NCBI GenBank assembly: GCA_902826225.1
Contig: CADEED010000022.1
Coordinates: 1-42,485, forward strand
Direction: 5' to 3'
Length of the DNA stretch: 42,485 bases
Origin: an uncultured Pseudomonadota bacterium
Lineage (GTDB): Bacteria; Pseudomonadota; Gammaproteobacteria; Steroidobacterales; Steroidobacteraceae
A program made the translations under genes and the position numbers. Shown in pieces: positions 8,278 to 16,226 of this stretch. The notes beneath the pieces are model-generated. The model ran no database searches. It was not told the origin of the DNA and was given only the letters and a program-made list of their open reading frames with translations. The number at the start of each line of letters is the position of its first letter. Position 1 is the first letter of the stretch.

Positions 8278-9240
8278 TCAGCGCCGGCGGCGCCAGGCAC
8301 CCGGGGGCATGCCGACTTCGCGCTTGAATGCGCGATTGAACGATGCGTGAGACTCGTAGCCGACGTCGGCCGCGATCTGCTGGATGCTCAGGTGCGGCTG
8401 ATTCAGTAGTCTGGCCGCCACCTGCAAACGCCACTTGCCGAGATACTGCATGGCGGGCATTCCTACGATGGCGGTGAAGCGTTCAGAGAAGGCCGTGCGC
8501 GACATGCCGACCTCGCGGCCCAGCGAATCGAGCGTCCACTGGGCGGATGGCCGCGTGTGCATCGCGCGCAGCGCCTCGCCAATCTGAAGGTCGCGAAGCG
8601 CAGCGAGCCAGCCGCTCGACTCCTGCGGCAGTCCGTCGATGAACTGACGCACCGCGTGCAGGAACATGAGCTCACTAATCCTCGCGAGAATGGCCTCGCT
8701 ACCCGCGCGCGGACTCTGACTCTCGGCGAGCGCGGTTTTCATCAAATCGAGGGCCTCGCGTCCGGCCGCGCTGGATTTCCTGAATGCCAGCATGCGCGGT
8801 AACGCTTCGATGAGCGGATTGTATGGCCGTATGTCGCAGCCGAAGAACGCGCACGCGAACCTCGACCGTTCCCCGCTTCCGCCATGTTCGCGCAATACGT
8901 AGGGCAGTGTTCCGGAGCTGGGCGGGCGATATGTGTCGAGGTTCGGAATGGTATGTCGACCCGCATCGGAACCCATCGAGTGCCAGTCTCCACGCGCGAC
9001 GATGAGGCCATCGCCCTCTTCGAGAAGTACCGCGGGCTCCGAATTGTCGACGAGCTGAGCCCAGGCGCGGCCCTCGAGCATGATGTGAAACGCGATCACG
9101 TGCTCGAATCCCGGCATGATCGCCGGACAGATCTTCGCGGCGCCAGGCGTGGTCGCCACCCACGGTGCACGGGCGACGATATCGAAGTAGACCGCGCCGG
9201 TAAGACGGACTTCGCGCAGCACCTCGGACATTACATCCAT
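8278..9240 (-). CDS. AraC-family transcriptional regulator with cupin sensor domain
   Basis: 320 residues. The N-terminal half resembles the AraC-type cupin_6 sensor domain (ICPAIMPGFEHVIAFHIM, LEEGDGLIVARGDWHSMGSD). The C-terminal 100 residues form the double helix-turn-helix DNA-binding domain, with WTLDSLGREVGMSRTAFSER as the first HTH and LSIQQIAADVGYESHASFNR as the second, ending FKREVGMPPGAWRRRR. The effector is unknown. It is divergent to the FAD oxidase/TPR/membrane-protein trio across 151 bases, so it is the obvious candidate to control that operon, probably in response to the oxidase substrate or product; this is inference. Its 3' end meets recQ tail to tail. Confidence 0.93.
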   Translation of the reverse strand: MDVMSEVLREVRLTGAVYFDIVARAPWVATTPGAAKICPAIMPGFEHVIAFHIMLEGRAWAQLVDNSEPAVLLEEGDGLIVARGDWHSMGSDAGRHTIPNLDTYRPPSSGTLPYVLREHGGSGERSRFACAFFGCDIRPYNPLIEALPRMLAFRKSSAAGREALDLMKTALAESQSPRAGSEAILARISELMFLHAVRQFIDGLPQESSGWLAALRDLQIGEALRAMHTRPSAQWTLDSLGREVGMSRTAFSERFTAIVGMPAMQYLGKWRLQVAARLLNQPHLSIQQIAADVGYESHASFNRAFKREVGMPPGAWRRRR

Positions 9241-9391
9241 CGGCCACCCCCGTACGCTGGATCAAATTCTCCGGACGCTCCGCAAAAACTGGAACGCCCG
9301 GTCAACTCTTGCGAACGCACGATCATAGGCGCATCCGCCTGCGGTCTCTACGATGCATATCCACTACACCAGCTGAATCCGGAGAGACCAG

Positions 9392-10798
9392 ATGCGTCGC
9401 GACACCGATATTTCCGAGCTCACACGTGATTTCCGCGGCCCGATCGTCGCATCCGGCGATCCTAACTACGACGCGGTGCGTGAACTCTACAACGCGATGA
9501 TCGACAAGCGGCCGAGCTTCATCGCGCGCTGCCGTGATGCCGCCGACGTGATGGCCGCCGTGAACTTCGCCCGCGACCGGGGCATACGGATCGCCGTGCG
9601 CGGCGGCGGTCATAGTGGCGCGGGCCTCGCGAGCGGCGACGACGCGCTGATGATCGACCTGTCGTTGCTGACGGGCGTGCGGGTCGATCCCGCGCATCGC
9701 GTCGTCCGCGTGGAAGCCGGCTGTACGCAAGGCGACATGGATCACGCCACTCATGCCTTCGGATTGGCCGTTCCCGCCGGAATCGTCTCGACGACGGGTG
9801 TGTCGGGACTGACGTTGGGAGGCGGCCACGGTTACCTGAGTCGCCGCTACGGTCTCACCATCGATAATCTGATCGAAGCCGACGTCGTGCTCGCCGATGG
9901 CGGGCTGGTGACGGCCAGTGAGAAAGAGAATGCCGATCTGTTCTGGGGCCTGCGTGGCGGCGGCGGCAACTTCGGCATCGTGACGAGCTTCCTGTTCCGC
10001 GCCCACCCGGTGACGCGTGTGTACGGCGGCCCGATCTTCTGGGACATCGCGCACGCGAATGAAGTGATGCGCGCATACCGCGATTTCCTGCCGGCGGCCC
10101 CGGAGACACTGTGCCCGTTCCTCGGGCTCAAGACCGTGCCCTCGACGGCGCCGTTTCCGAAAGACCTGTGGGGCCGACGCGTCTGCGCGCTGATCTGTTG
10201 CTTCGACGGGTCGGCCGAGGACGGCGAGCGCGCACTCGCGCCGATGCGCGCCGCCGTCCCGGCGCCGCTTCTCAATGGGCTTTCCGAGATGCCGTACCCC
10301 ATGATGCAGAGTCTGTTCGATCCGCTGCTACCCAAGGGGATGCAGTGGTACTGGAAAGGGGATTTCGTGCACGAACTCACTGATGCGGCGATCGAAGCGC
10401 ATCTGGAGCACGCCGCTCGCGCGCCCACCGAGCTGTCGCTGATGCACCTGTACCCGATCGACGGCGCGGTGCATCGCGTCGGCAGCGCCGATACCGCCTG
10501 GCGATGTCGCGATGCGCGCTGGTCGATGGTGATCTGCGGTATCGACCCGCGGCCGGAAAAGGCCGCGGCGCTCACGCGGTGGGGCCGGGAATACTGGCAG
10601 GCCGTGCATCCCTTCAACGCCGGCGGCGGCTACGTCAACTTCATCATGAACGATGAGGGCGCGGACCGGGTCGAAGCGGCTTATGGCCGGAATTTCCCGG
10701 CCCTCGTCGAACTCAAGCGGAGGCGCGATCCGCACAACCTGTTCAGGAACAACCACAACATCGACCCGGACACCCGCTGCCGGACGGATGCGGCATGA
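9392..10798 (+). CDS. FAD-linked oxidase, berberine-bridge-enzyme type
   Basis: 468 residues, a PCMH-type FAD-binding domain followed by a BBE C-terminal segment. The FAD domain shows IAVRGGGHSGAG, where His74 is the usual covalent 8-alpha-histidyl site, and GIVSTTGVSGLTLGGGHGYL. In bicovalent members a cysteine sits in the GIVSTTG stretch (about 130-136). Here there is none, so only the histidine link is expected. The end motif NLFRNNHNIDPD is the BBE signature. The family oxidises alcohols, sugars or amines with O2 or another acceptor; the substrate is unknown. A GGAGAG ribosome site precedes ATG 9392. The stop overlaps the next start (ATGA), so translation is coupled. Confidence 0.9.
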   Translation: MRRDTDISELTRDFRGPIVASGDPNYDAVRELYNAMIDKRPSFIARCRDAADVMAAVNFARDRGIRIAVRGGGHSGAGLASGDDALMIDLSLLTGVRVDPAHRVVRVEAGCTQGDMDHATHAFGLAVPAGIVSTTGVSGLTLGGGHGYLSRRYGLTIDNLIEADVVLADGGLVTASEKENADLFWGLRGGGGNFGIVTSFLFRAHPVTRVYGGPIFWDIAHANEVMRAYRDFLPAAPETLCPFLGLKTVPSTAPFPKDLWGRRVCALICCFDGSAEDGERALAPMRAAVPAPLLNGLSEMPYPMMQSLFDPLLPKGMQWYWKGDFVHELTDAAIEAHLEHAARAPTELSLMHLYPIDGAVHRVGSADTAWRCRDARWSMVICGIDPRPEKAAALTRWGREYWQAVHPFNAGGGYVNFIMNDEGADRVEAAYGRNFPALVELKRRRDPHNLFRNNHNIDPDTRCRTDAA

Positions 10799-12306
10799 AA
10801 ACCAAAGCCTGCAGGATTGCGAGCCCTGCCGTGCTCGTGGTGTTGATGGCTTGCCCGACGGCGAACGCGCAGCAGGACCACTCCCACGCGCTCGGCAAGG
10901 TGGACCTACCGACGAGCTGTGAAGCCGCCGCGAATGCCGAAGTGCAGCGCGGCCTGTCGCTGCTGCATCACATGATGTACGAAGATGCCGCGGCCGCCTT
11001 CAGCAGCGCCGCGCAACGGCAACCCGGATGCGCGATGGCCTACTGGGGACAGTCGATGGCGCTGGTGCATCCGCTGTGGTCCGATCCGCCCGATGCGGAG
11101 AAATTCCGCACGGGTGCGGCGCTGGCGGCCAAGGCGCTGGCGCAGCCGGGGATCACCGCACGCGAGCGCGCGTACATCGAGGCAGTCGTCGCGTACTACT
11201 CACCCGGCAAATCGGCCAGGGAGAAGCCGAATCTCGAGGCCTTCGACGTCGCGTGGACGAAAGTACAGGCGCAGTCTCCCGAGGATCCCGAGGCTGCGTT
11301 GTTCCACGCACTGGGCCTTCTGGCCACCGCGGATCCCGCCGACAAGACCTACGCGCGGCAGAAGCGCGCCGGCGCCCTCATCGAGTCGGTGTTCAAGCGG
11401 TTCCCCGATCACCCCGGGGCCCATCACTACCTCATCCATGCCTATGACGTGCCGCCACTGGCGCCGCGCGCGCTCGCCATCGCGCGCGAATACGGAACGA
11501 TAGCGCCCGATGTGCCACATGCCCTTCACATGCCGTCGCACATCTTCACGCGGCTGGGCTACTGGCAGGAATCGATCGACTGGAACCTGAAGTCCGCGGC
11601 CGCCGCGCTGAGACAGCCCGTGGCGGGCGCCGTCTCGATCCACTATCTGCACGCGCTCGACTACCTGGCTTACGCCTATCTACAAAGCAACCAGGACGCC
11701 AGGGCGGAAGCCATCCTCACCACGATGCGGCAGTTGCGTCCTCCCGTTCAGGTCGAGCTCGCCGCCGCCTACGCACTCGCGGCGATACCCGCGCGCCTGG
11801 CGCTGGAACGGCGCGATTGGGAGCGGGCCGCATCGATCAGGCCGCGAGAGCCGGATTGGTACCCCTGGGACGGTGTGCCGGCGGTAGAGGCGATCTCGCA
11901 ATTCGCCCGCGCGCTCGGCGCGGTTCATACTGGGAACGCACCGCTTGCCCGCGAGTGCCTGGTGCGTCTCGCGCTCTTGCGGGACGAGGCAACGAAGTCG
12001 AGCACCTACTGGGGAACACAGGTGGAGATACAACGCTTGTCCGCGCTCGCGTGGCTGCAGTTTTCGGAGGGAACGAGGGACACGGCGCTCGACACCCTGC
12101 GCCGCGCGGCGGCTCTCGAGTCGTCGACCGAGAAACATCCGGTGACGCCCGGAGAAGTCCTGCCCGCCCGCGAGTTGTTAGCCGACATGTTGTTCGAAGT
12201 CCGCGACTTCGCCGCCGCAGAGAAGGAGTACGAGAACATGCTCGTTCGCAGCCCGAACCGGGCCCACAGCGTCAAAGGCCGCATTCGCGCCGAGGAGGCA
12301 CAATGA
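10795..12306 (+). CDS. Secreted or periplasmic TPR protein
   Basis: 503 residues with a signal peptide (MKTKACRIASPAVLVVLMAC to PTANA, cleavage near residue 25). The mature protein is helical, with tetratricopeptide-like repeats: EVQRGLSLLHHMMYEDAAAA, CAMAYWGQSMALVHPLW, LFHALGLLA and AAEKEYENMLVRSPNRAHSV. It also has the FPDHPGAHHYLIHAYD and HMPSHIFTRLGYW motifs typical of a widespread proteobacterial TPR family of unknown role. The histidine-rich segments are conserved in that family and could bind a metal, which is speculation. It is coupled by ATGA overlaps to the FAD oxidase upstream and the small membrane protein downstream, so the three probably work together. Confidence 0.85.
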   Translation: MKTKACRIASPAVLVVLMACPTANAQQDHSHALGKVDLPTSCEAAANAEVQRGLSLLHHMMYEDAAAAFSSAAQRQPGCAMAYWGQSMALVHPLWSDPPDAEKFRTGAALAAKALAQPGITARERAYIEAVVAYYSPGKSAREKPNLEAFDVAWTKVQAQSPEDPEAALFHALGLLATADPADKTYARQKRAGALIESVFKRFPDHPGAHHYLIHAYDVPPLAPRALAIAREYGTIAPDVPHALHMPSHIFTRLGYWQESIDWNLKSAAAALRQPVAGAVSIHYLHALDYLAYAYLQSNQDARAEAILTTMRQLRPPVQVELAAAYALAAIPARLALERRDWERAASIRPREPDWYPWDGVPAVEAISQFARALGAVHTGNAPLARECLVRLALLRDEATKSSTYWGTQVEIQRLSALAWLQFSEGTRDTALDTLRRAAALESSTEKHPVTPGEVLPARELLADMLFEVRDFAAAEKEYENMLVRSPNRAHSVKGRIRAEEAQ

Positions 12307-12536
12307 CGCCCGAGCGCCAGAGCCAGGTCTTGATCGCACTCTTGCTGGTGCCGATCGGAAGTTCGTTCTTGCTGCCGGCGTTCCCGGGAGCACTCGTCGG
12401 CGGCGCCGCGTTGCTCGGCGCATTGTGCGTCCTCGTTCTGGGGCGCGCATTGCGCGTGGGGTTCGTCGTGGCATTCGTGGGGGTCGTGTTGCTGGTTGCG
12501 ACCGTTACGGCATTCAAGTCCGCGGGCGGAATCTAG
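12303..12536 (+). CDS. Small hydrophobic membrane protein
   Basis: 77 residues, mostly hydrophobic, with two or three membrane segments (about 8-25, 28-47 and 51-70) and no recognised domain. The ATG at 12303 overlaps the TPR stop codon in an ATGA arrangement, which supports this start. As the last gene of the FAD oxidase operon it could anchor the complex or be an accessory permease-like subunit, but nothing in the sequence shows a specific role. A perfect inverted repeat follows 12 bases after its stop. Confidence 0.75.
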   Translation: MTPERQSQVLIALLLVPIGSSFLLPAFPGALVGGAALLGALCVLVLGRALRVGFVVAFVGVVLLVATVTAFKSAGGI

Positions 12537-12548
12537 CGCCGCGCTGAA

Positions 12549-12582
12549 CCAGGGCTCGGGCAATGGACTACCCGAGCCCTGG
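12549..12582. terminator. Perfect 12-base inverted repeat between convergent genes
   Basis: ccagggctcggg, a 10-base loop, then cccgagccctgg (12549-12582). It sits between the convergent ends of the small membrane protein gene and the repeat-protein gene. No T-run follows on either strand, so it may act as a bidirectional, weak or Rho-assisted terminator, or protect 3' ends. Confidence 0.7.
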
Positions 12583-12593
12583 CTGCGCTTCCC

Positions 12594-14045
12594 CTAGTTG
12601 GACTTGCCGCTGAGTTCGATGGTCGCCACGGCCATATCACAGTTCGCCGGGCTCACTGCCTCGCAGATGCGGTAAGTCAGGTTGTACGTGCCGCTGCTGG
12701 TCTTCGCCTTGACGTTGATTGCTCCCGTCGCGAGGTTGAGCTGGATGCCGTTCGTCGCAGGGACCAGCGAGACCCGGCTGAGGACCACCGTCGGCGTGGC
12801 CGCGCGAGCGCCGTTGAACGTGTCGTTCGCGAGCACGCTCGCGATCGGCGTGTTCGCCACCTTCGAGGAGCCGCGGGCGTAGTCGTTGACCGCATCGATT
12901 GGGTTGGGCCGCACCGTCACTGTCGCGATCGCCGAATCGCAGTTGTCGGGGCTGGCGATCTCGCAGATGGAATACACGATCGAGTAACTGCCGACATCAG
13001 TGCCTGGCTGCACAGTCACGGCACCATTGCTCGCGTCCAGCGCAACTCCCGCATTCGCCGGAGATACCGATACGGTGGAGATCAGCACGTTGCCCGTGGT
13101 CGCTCGATTCGTGCCGAGCAGATCGTTGACCAGCACGTTCGGAATCGCCACTCCTCCCACAGCGGGCGAGATGAAGCCGGCATCATTGACGGCATCGACG
13201 ACATACGGCCGCACGGTCACGGTGACCGCGGCATCGTCACAGCTCGCAGGATTCGCGCGATCGCAAATCGAATAGACCAGCGTGTGGACTCCCGCGGGCG
13301 TGCCATGTGCCACTTCCACCGATCCATCGGCGAGGTCGAGGTGTACGCCGTCATGGCTGCTCGATTCCTCGAACAAGACGACGTTGGCAGGCGTTGCGCG
13401 CACGCCTGCGATCCAGTCGTTGACCAGTACGCTGTCCAGCGCCGTGCCGCCGTCCGGCGACCCAACACTGCCCGCGTCGTCATACGCGAAGACGCCGGGT
13501 CCCGTGCTGCGGAAGAAGAACGCACCCACATAGAAATTGCCGACGTTCGCATCGCCGCTGGCGCCTACGCTGAGTGCTCCGCTGATCGATACTGGAGTCG
13601 TTCCCCAGCCGACACTGCCCACGATTGGAACGCCGTTCTCGTCGCGCGAACTCGTGAGGCCTGCGCCGCTGGCGCCGCATTGATACGTGATGCAGAAGGA
13701 GAATGTCGGCTGAAATACGCCGAGGAAAGTCTCCGCGGCAAAGAAGTTTGCCGTGCTCGACTGCGATGCGAGTTCAGGGGCGTAATAGCTCATCAACGTT
13801 TGGACCTGGGCGCCATTGGCCCAGATCCAGTCGCCCGGCGGACCGCCGGCGACGACGGAACAAGGGGTTTCGCCATCCTGCGGGCAGCGTGCGGCCAGCG
13901 AATTCCAGCTGACACCGGCGTAGTTCTTGAATTGCTGCCATTCCTTGAAATGCCCGTCGTTGACGGTCTGGGCAATCGCTTGCGGAGCAGCGAACACCGA
14001 AACCAACAACGCGAACACCGATGCCCGCTCCAATGGATTAAACAT
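12594..14045 (-). CDS. Secreted protein with three Ig-like/cadherin-like repeats
   Basis: 483 residues with a signal peptide (MFNPLERASVFALLVSVFAA, cleavage after about residue 25). Residues about 26-210 are a unique domain (VNDGHFKEWQQFKNYAG..., several cysteines). Three tandem repeats of about 90 residues follow. Each has a VLVND or VLAND segment, a strand like GVALDASNGAVTVQPGT, and the closing signature YSICEIASPDNCD with a cysteine pair likely to form a disulfide. These resemble the VND-type bacterial Ig/cadherin repeats of surface proteins. I chose ATG 14045 because AAGGGGGA lies just upstream and a signal peptide begins there. A surface adhesive or matrix role is plausible, but the partner is unknown. 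The gene stands alone. Confidence 0.83.
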   Translation of the reverse strand: MFNPLERASVFALLVSVFAAPQAIAQTVNDGHFKEWQQFKNYAGVSWNSLAARCPQDGETPCSVVAGGPPGDWIWANGAQVQTLMSYYAPELASQSSTANFFAAETFLGVFQPTFSFCITYQCGASGAGLTSSRDENGVPIVGSVGWGTTPVSISGALSVGASGDANVGNFYVGAFFFRSTGPGVFAYDDAGSVGSPDGGTALDSVLVNDWIAGVRATPANVVLFEESSSHDGVHLDLADGSVEVAHGTPAGVHTLVYSICDRANPASCDDAAVTVTVRPYVVDAVNDAGFISPAVGGVAIPNVLVNDLLGTNRATTGNVLISTVSVSPANAGVALDASNGAVTVQPGTDVGSYSIVYSICEIASPDNCDSAIATVTVRPNPIDAVNDYARGSSKVANTPIASVLANDTFNGARAATPTVVLSRVSLVPATNGIQLNLATGAINVKAKTSSGTYNLTYRICEAVSPANCDMAVATIELSGKSN

Positions 14046-14265
14046 GATTCCCCCTTGAGAAAGTGCCGGGTCGACCGTAGCGGCCTGTACGACAACGACT
14101 GAGCCACCACAATATTCCCTGCAGCCGTGAATATGTTTGAGATTCGCGAATCCCGACGCTCGGCCGGCGCCAGCGCCATAATCTCGGTCCGATTCGATGC
14201 CTTGGCGACACGATCCATCGTCGGCTAGCCTTCCAAGCCGGGAAGAATCGCAGGGGAGACGCTTG

Positions 14266-15186
14266 ATGAAACACGCCGCCGTCGCCGCGCTGACGCTGAC
14301 GCTGAGTTTGGCAGGCTGCGCAGGTCTTCCGCGCGACACCCCGCCGACGCCTGTTCCAACACTCAGCGTATTCGTCGTCGCCCACCCCGACGACTGGCAA
14401 CTCTTCATGAATCCCGACGCGTTCCATGCGATGAACGAGCCGCACGAGAAAGCCGTGTTCGTGCACGTCACGGCCGGCGATGCCGGCAAGGTCCTGGGCG
14501 GCGAGCCCACTCCTTATTACCTGGCGCGCGAAGAAGGCGCGCTGCGCGCCATCCGCTTCCTGGCCAACGCCGCCAACCCGACCGCCGCGTTGGGCGCGGA
14601 CTCCAGACCCGAAGGCGTCGATCGCGCCGGACACCAGGTGGCGCGCCATACCTACGCCAACGCCATTTCGTATTTCCTGCGCATCCATGACGGCAACATC
14701 GTCACCGGCACCGAATTCCAGCAGCATCCGCTGGCGCTCGAGCGCCTGCGCTCGGGCGCGTCGGCCGAGACGAAGGCCATCGACGACAGCGCGCGCTATG
14801 CCGGATGGGCCGACTTCGTCGCCACGCTCGAAGCGCTCGTGACCAGCGAGATGACGCCCGGCACCGTGCTGAACCTGCACATCGCCGAACTCGATGAGAA
14901 GCGCAACCCGGGCGATCATCCGGATCACCGCGCCGTGGCGTATGCGATGGAGGAAGTCGCTGACCGCCTGCCCTGCGCCCGCGTGAGCCGGCACGAGGAG
15001 TACGCCACGCGTGACCGCAGGATCAACGTGACGGGACTGGACTTCATGATCGATGTGGGAACCTGGGCGGCGACCGCCTCGGGCCTGAGCGACAATCACG
15101 CCGGCAGCACGTGGGAACCGGGTCACAACGCCTGGGTCGGACGCGACTATCACCGCACGCAGGAACCGCGCGGCACCTGCCGATGA
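14266..15186 (+). CDS. PIG-L family deacetylase, predicted lipoprotein
   Basis: 306 residues. A lipoprotein signal ends in LAGC (Cys18), so the protein is expected in the periplasm anchored to a membrane. The PIG-L/LmbE signature is VFVVAHPDDW, with His40, Asp42 and Asp43 as zinc and catalytic residues; the second zinc motif is DHPDHRAVAYAM. The middle holds an insertion with YANAISYFLRIHDGN. The family removes N-acetyl groups from amino-sugars or related N-acyl substrates; the substrate here is unknown. AGGGGAG precedes ATG 14266 at good spacing. The stop overlaps the start of the TIM-barrel gene (ATGA), so the two products probably act on related carbohydrates. Confidence 0.88.
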   Translation: MKHAAVAALTLTLSLAGCAGLPRDTPPTPVPTLSVFVVAHPDDWQLFMNPDAFHAMNEPHEKAVFVHVTAGDAGKVLGGEPTPYYLAREEGALRAIRFLANAANPTAALGADSRPEGVDRAGHQVARHTYANAISYFLRIHDGNIVTGTEFQQHPLALERLRSGASAETKAIDDSARYAGWADFVATLEALVTSEMTPGTVLNLHIAELDEKRNPGDHPDHRAVAYAMEEVADRLPCARVSRHEEYATRDRRINVTGLDFMIDVGTWAATASGLSDNHAGSTWEPGHNAWVGRDYHRTQEPRGTCR

Positions 15187-16022
15187 CGCAGAAGCTCCTC
15201 GTTCTCCAGTCGATGTGGGGCATGGAACGCCGGCACACCGACGGAATCGAGCGCTCCGTCGAAGAGAACGTCGAGATGATCGTGGGCGCGGGCTACGACG
15301 GGCTGAGCATGAGCGTGACCGATCCGGCGTCGTTCCGCAGGGCCGCGGGGTTGTTAGGACCGGGCTGCAATGCCGTCGAGGCGCATTGCTTTCCGCGGAC
15401 CGTCGACGACCTGAAACCGGTGCTCGATCTGTGCACGGCCGTTGGCGTCCGGCACGTGGATCTCCAGGCGGATGTCCGGCCGAGACGCATCGCCGATTGC
15501 ATCCCGCTGCTCGAAGGGTGGCGACGACTCGCGGAACAAGTCGACTTCCCGGTGTATCTCGAGACGCACCGGGACCGGATGACCACGGATCTCTATTTCA
15601 CGCTCGACCTGCTCGACGCCATGCCGGACCTCGAGCTCGTCGGGGATCTGTCCCACTTCCTGGTGGGGCGAGAGTTCTCCGTGCCGATCTCGGCGGAGAA
15701 CCATGCTTACATTCACCGGGTCATCGATCACTGCTGGGCTTTCCACGGCCGCGTGTCGAGCCGCGAGCAGGTGCAGATCGAGATCAGCTCTCCGCACCAT
15801 CGCCCCTTGCTCGACATTTTCCTCGGGTGGTGGGAGTACGGTTTTCGCAGCTTCAGGCGCCGAGCCGGGGCCGACGACTCGCTCGTGTTCGTCTGTGAGC
15901 TGGGGCCCAAGCCCTACGCCATCACGGGGCCAGACGGCAACGACACTACCGATCGGTGGCAAGAAGCGTTGACGCTCAAGGAGCATGCGCGGGCGATCTG
16001 GGAAAAGACGGCGCGCGGATAG
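15183..16022 (+). CDS. Xylose-isomerase-like TIM-barrel protein (sugar isomerase/epimerase)
   Basis: 279 residues of the AP endonuclease 2/xylose isomerase-like superfamily. The features are VEENVEMIVGAGYDGLSM near the N-terminus, VRHVDLQADVRP, FPVYLETHRDRMTTDL with the metal-binding Glu and His, LELVGDLSHF with Asp and His, and a C-terminal CELGPKPYAITG with the last Glu. These are the positions that bind the divalent metal in sugar isomerases and epimerases, so it is probably active. No signal peptide, hence cytosolic, unlike its coupled neighbour. Substrate unknown. Confidence 0.82.
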   Translation: MTQKLLVLQSMWGMERRHTDGIERSVEENVEMIVGAGYDGLSMSVTDPASFRRAAGLLGPGCNAVEAHCFPRTVDDLKPVLDLCTAVGVRHVDLQADVRPRRIADCIPLLEGWRRLAEQVDFPVYLETHRDRMTTDLYFTLDLLDAMPDLELVGDLSHFLVGREFSVPISAENHAYIHRVIDHCWAFHGRVSSREQVQIEISSPHHRPLLDIFLGWWEYGFRSFRRRAGADDSLVFVCELGPKPYAITGPDGNDTTDRWQEALTLKEHARAIWEKTARG

Positions 16023-16049
16023 AAGGCTCCAACGTCAGGCGTCGCGAAA

Positions 16050-16137
16050 AGCGCCGGCGCTGCGGGGCGGAAAATTCCGGAAGCGGGCGCTGCTTTTCGG
16101 GGCAGGACCGTCATCGGCCATGACCTTGCAGTGCAAG
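16050..16137. promoter_or_regulatory. Palindromes upstream of the TonB receptor gene
   Basis: The 204 bases before the receptor contain agcgccggcgct (16050-16061), a perfect 12-base palindrome. They also contain cttgca-g-tgcaag (16125-16137), a perfect 6-base inverted repeat of operator size about 90 bases before the start codon. A second pairing, cgaaaagc (about 16045) with gcttttcg (about 16092), could form a longer hairpin after the upstream operon. Which protein binds here is unknown. A GGGAG ribosome site precedes ATG 16227. Confidence 0.4.
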
Positions 16138-16226
16138 ACGGACAGAACCCGCGAATTTCTTATAGGCTGCCCTCCCATGCGCCATGACGGCCCGATTGCC
16201 GTCAGCACCAATCATGGGAGCTTGCA

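Noticed and set aside
15354..15986. 210-codon minus-strand open frame opposite the TIM-barrel gene
   Set aside because: Antisense shadow; the plus-strand frame has the metal-binding motifs and an ATGA coupling to its neighbour.
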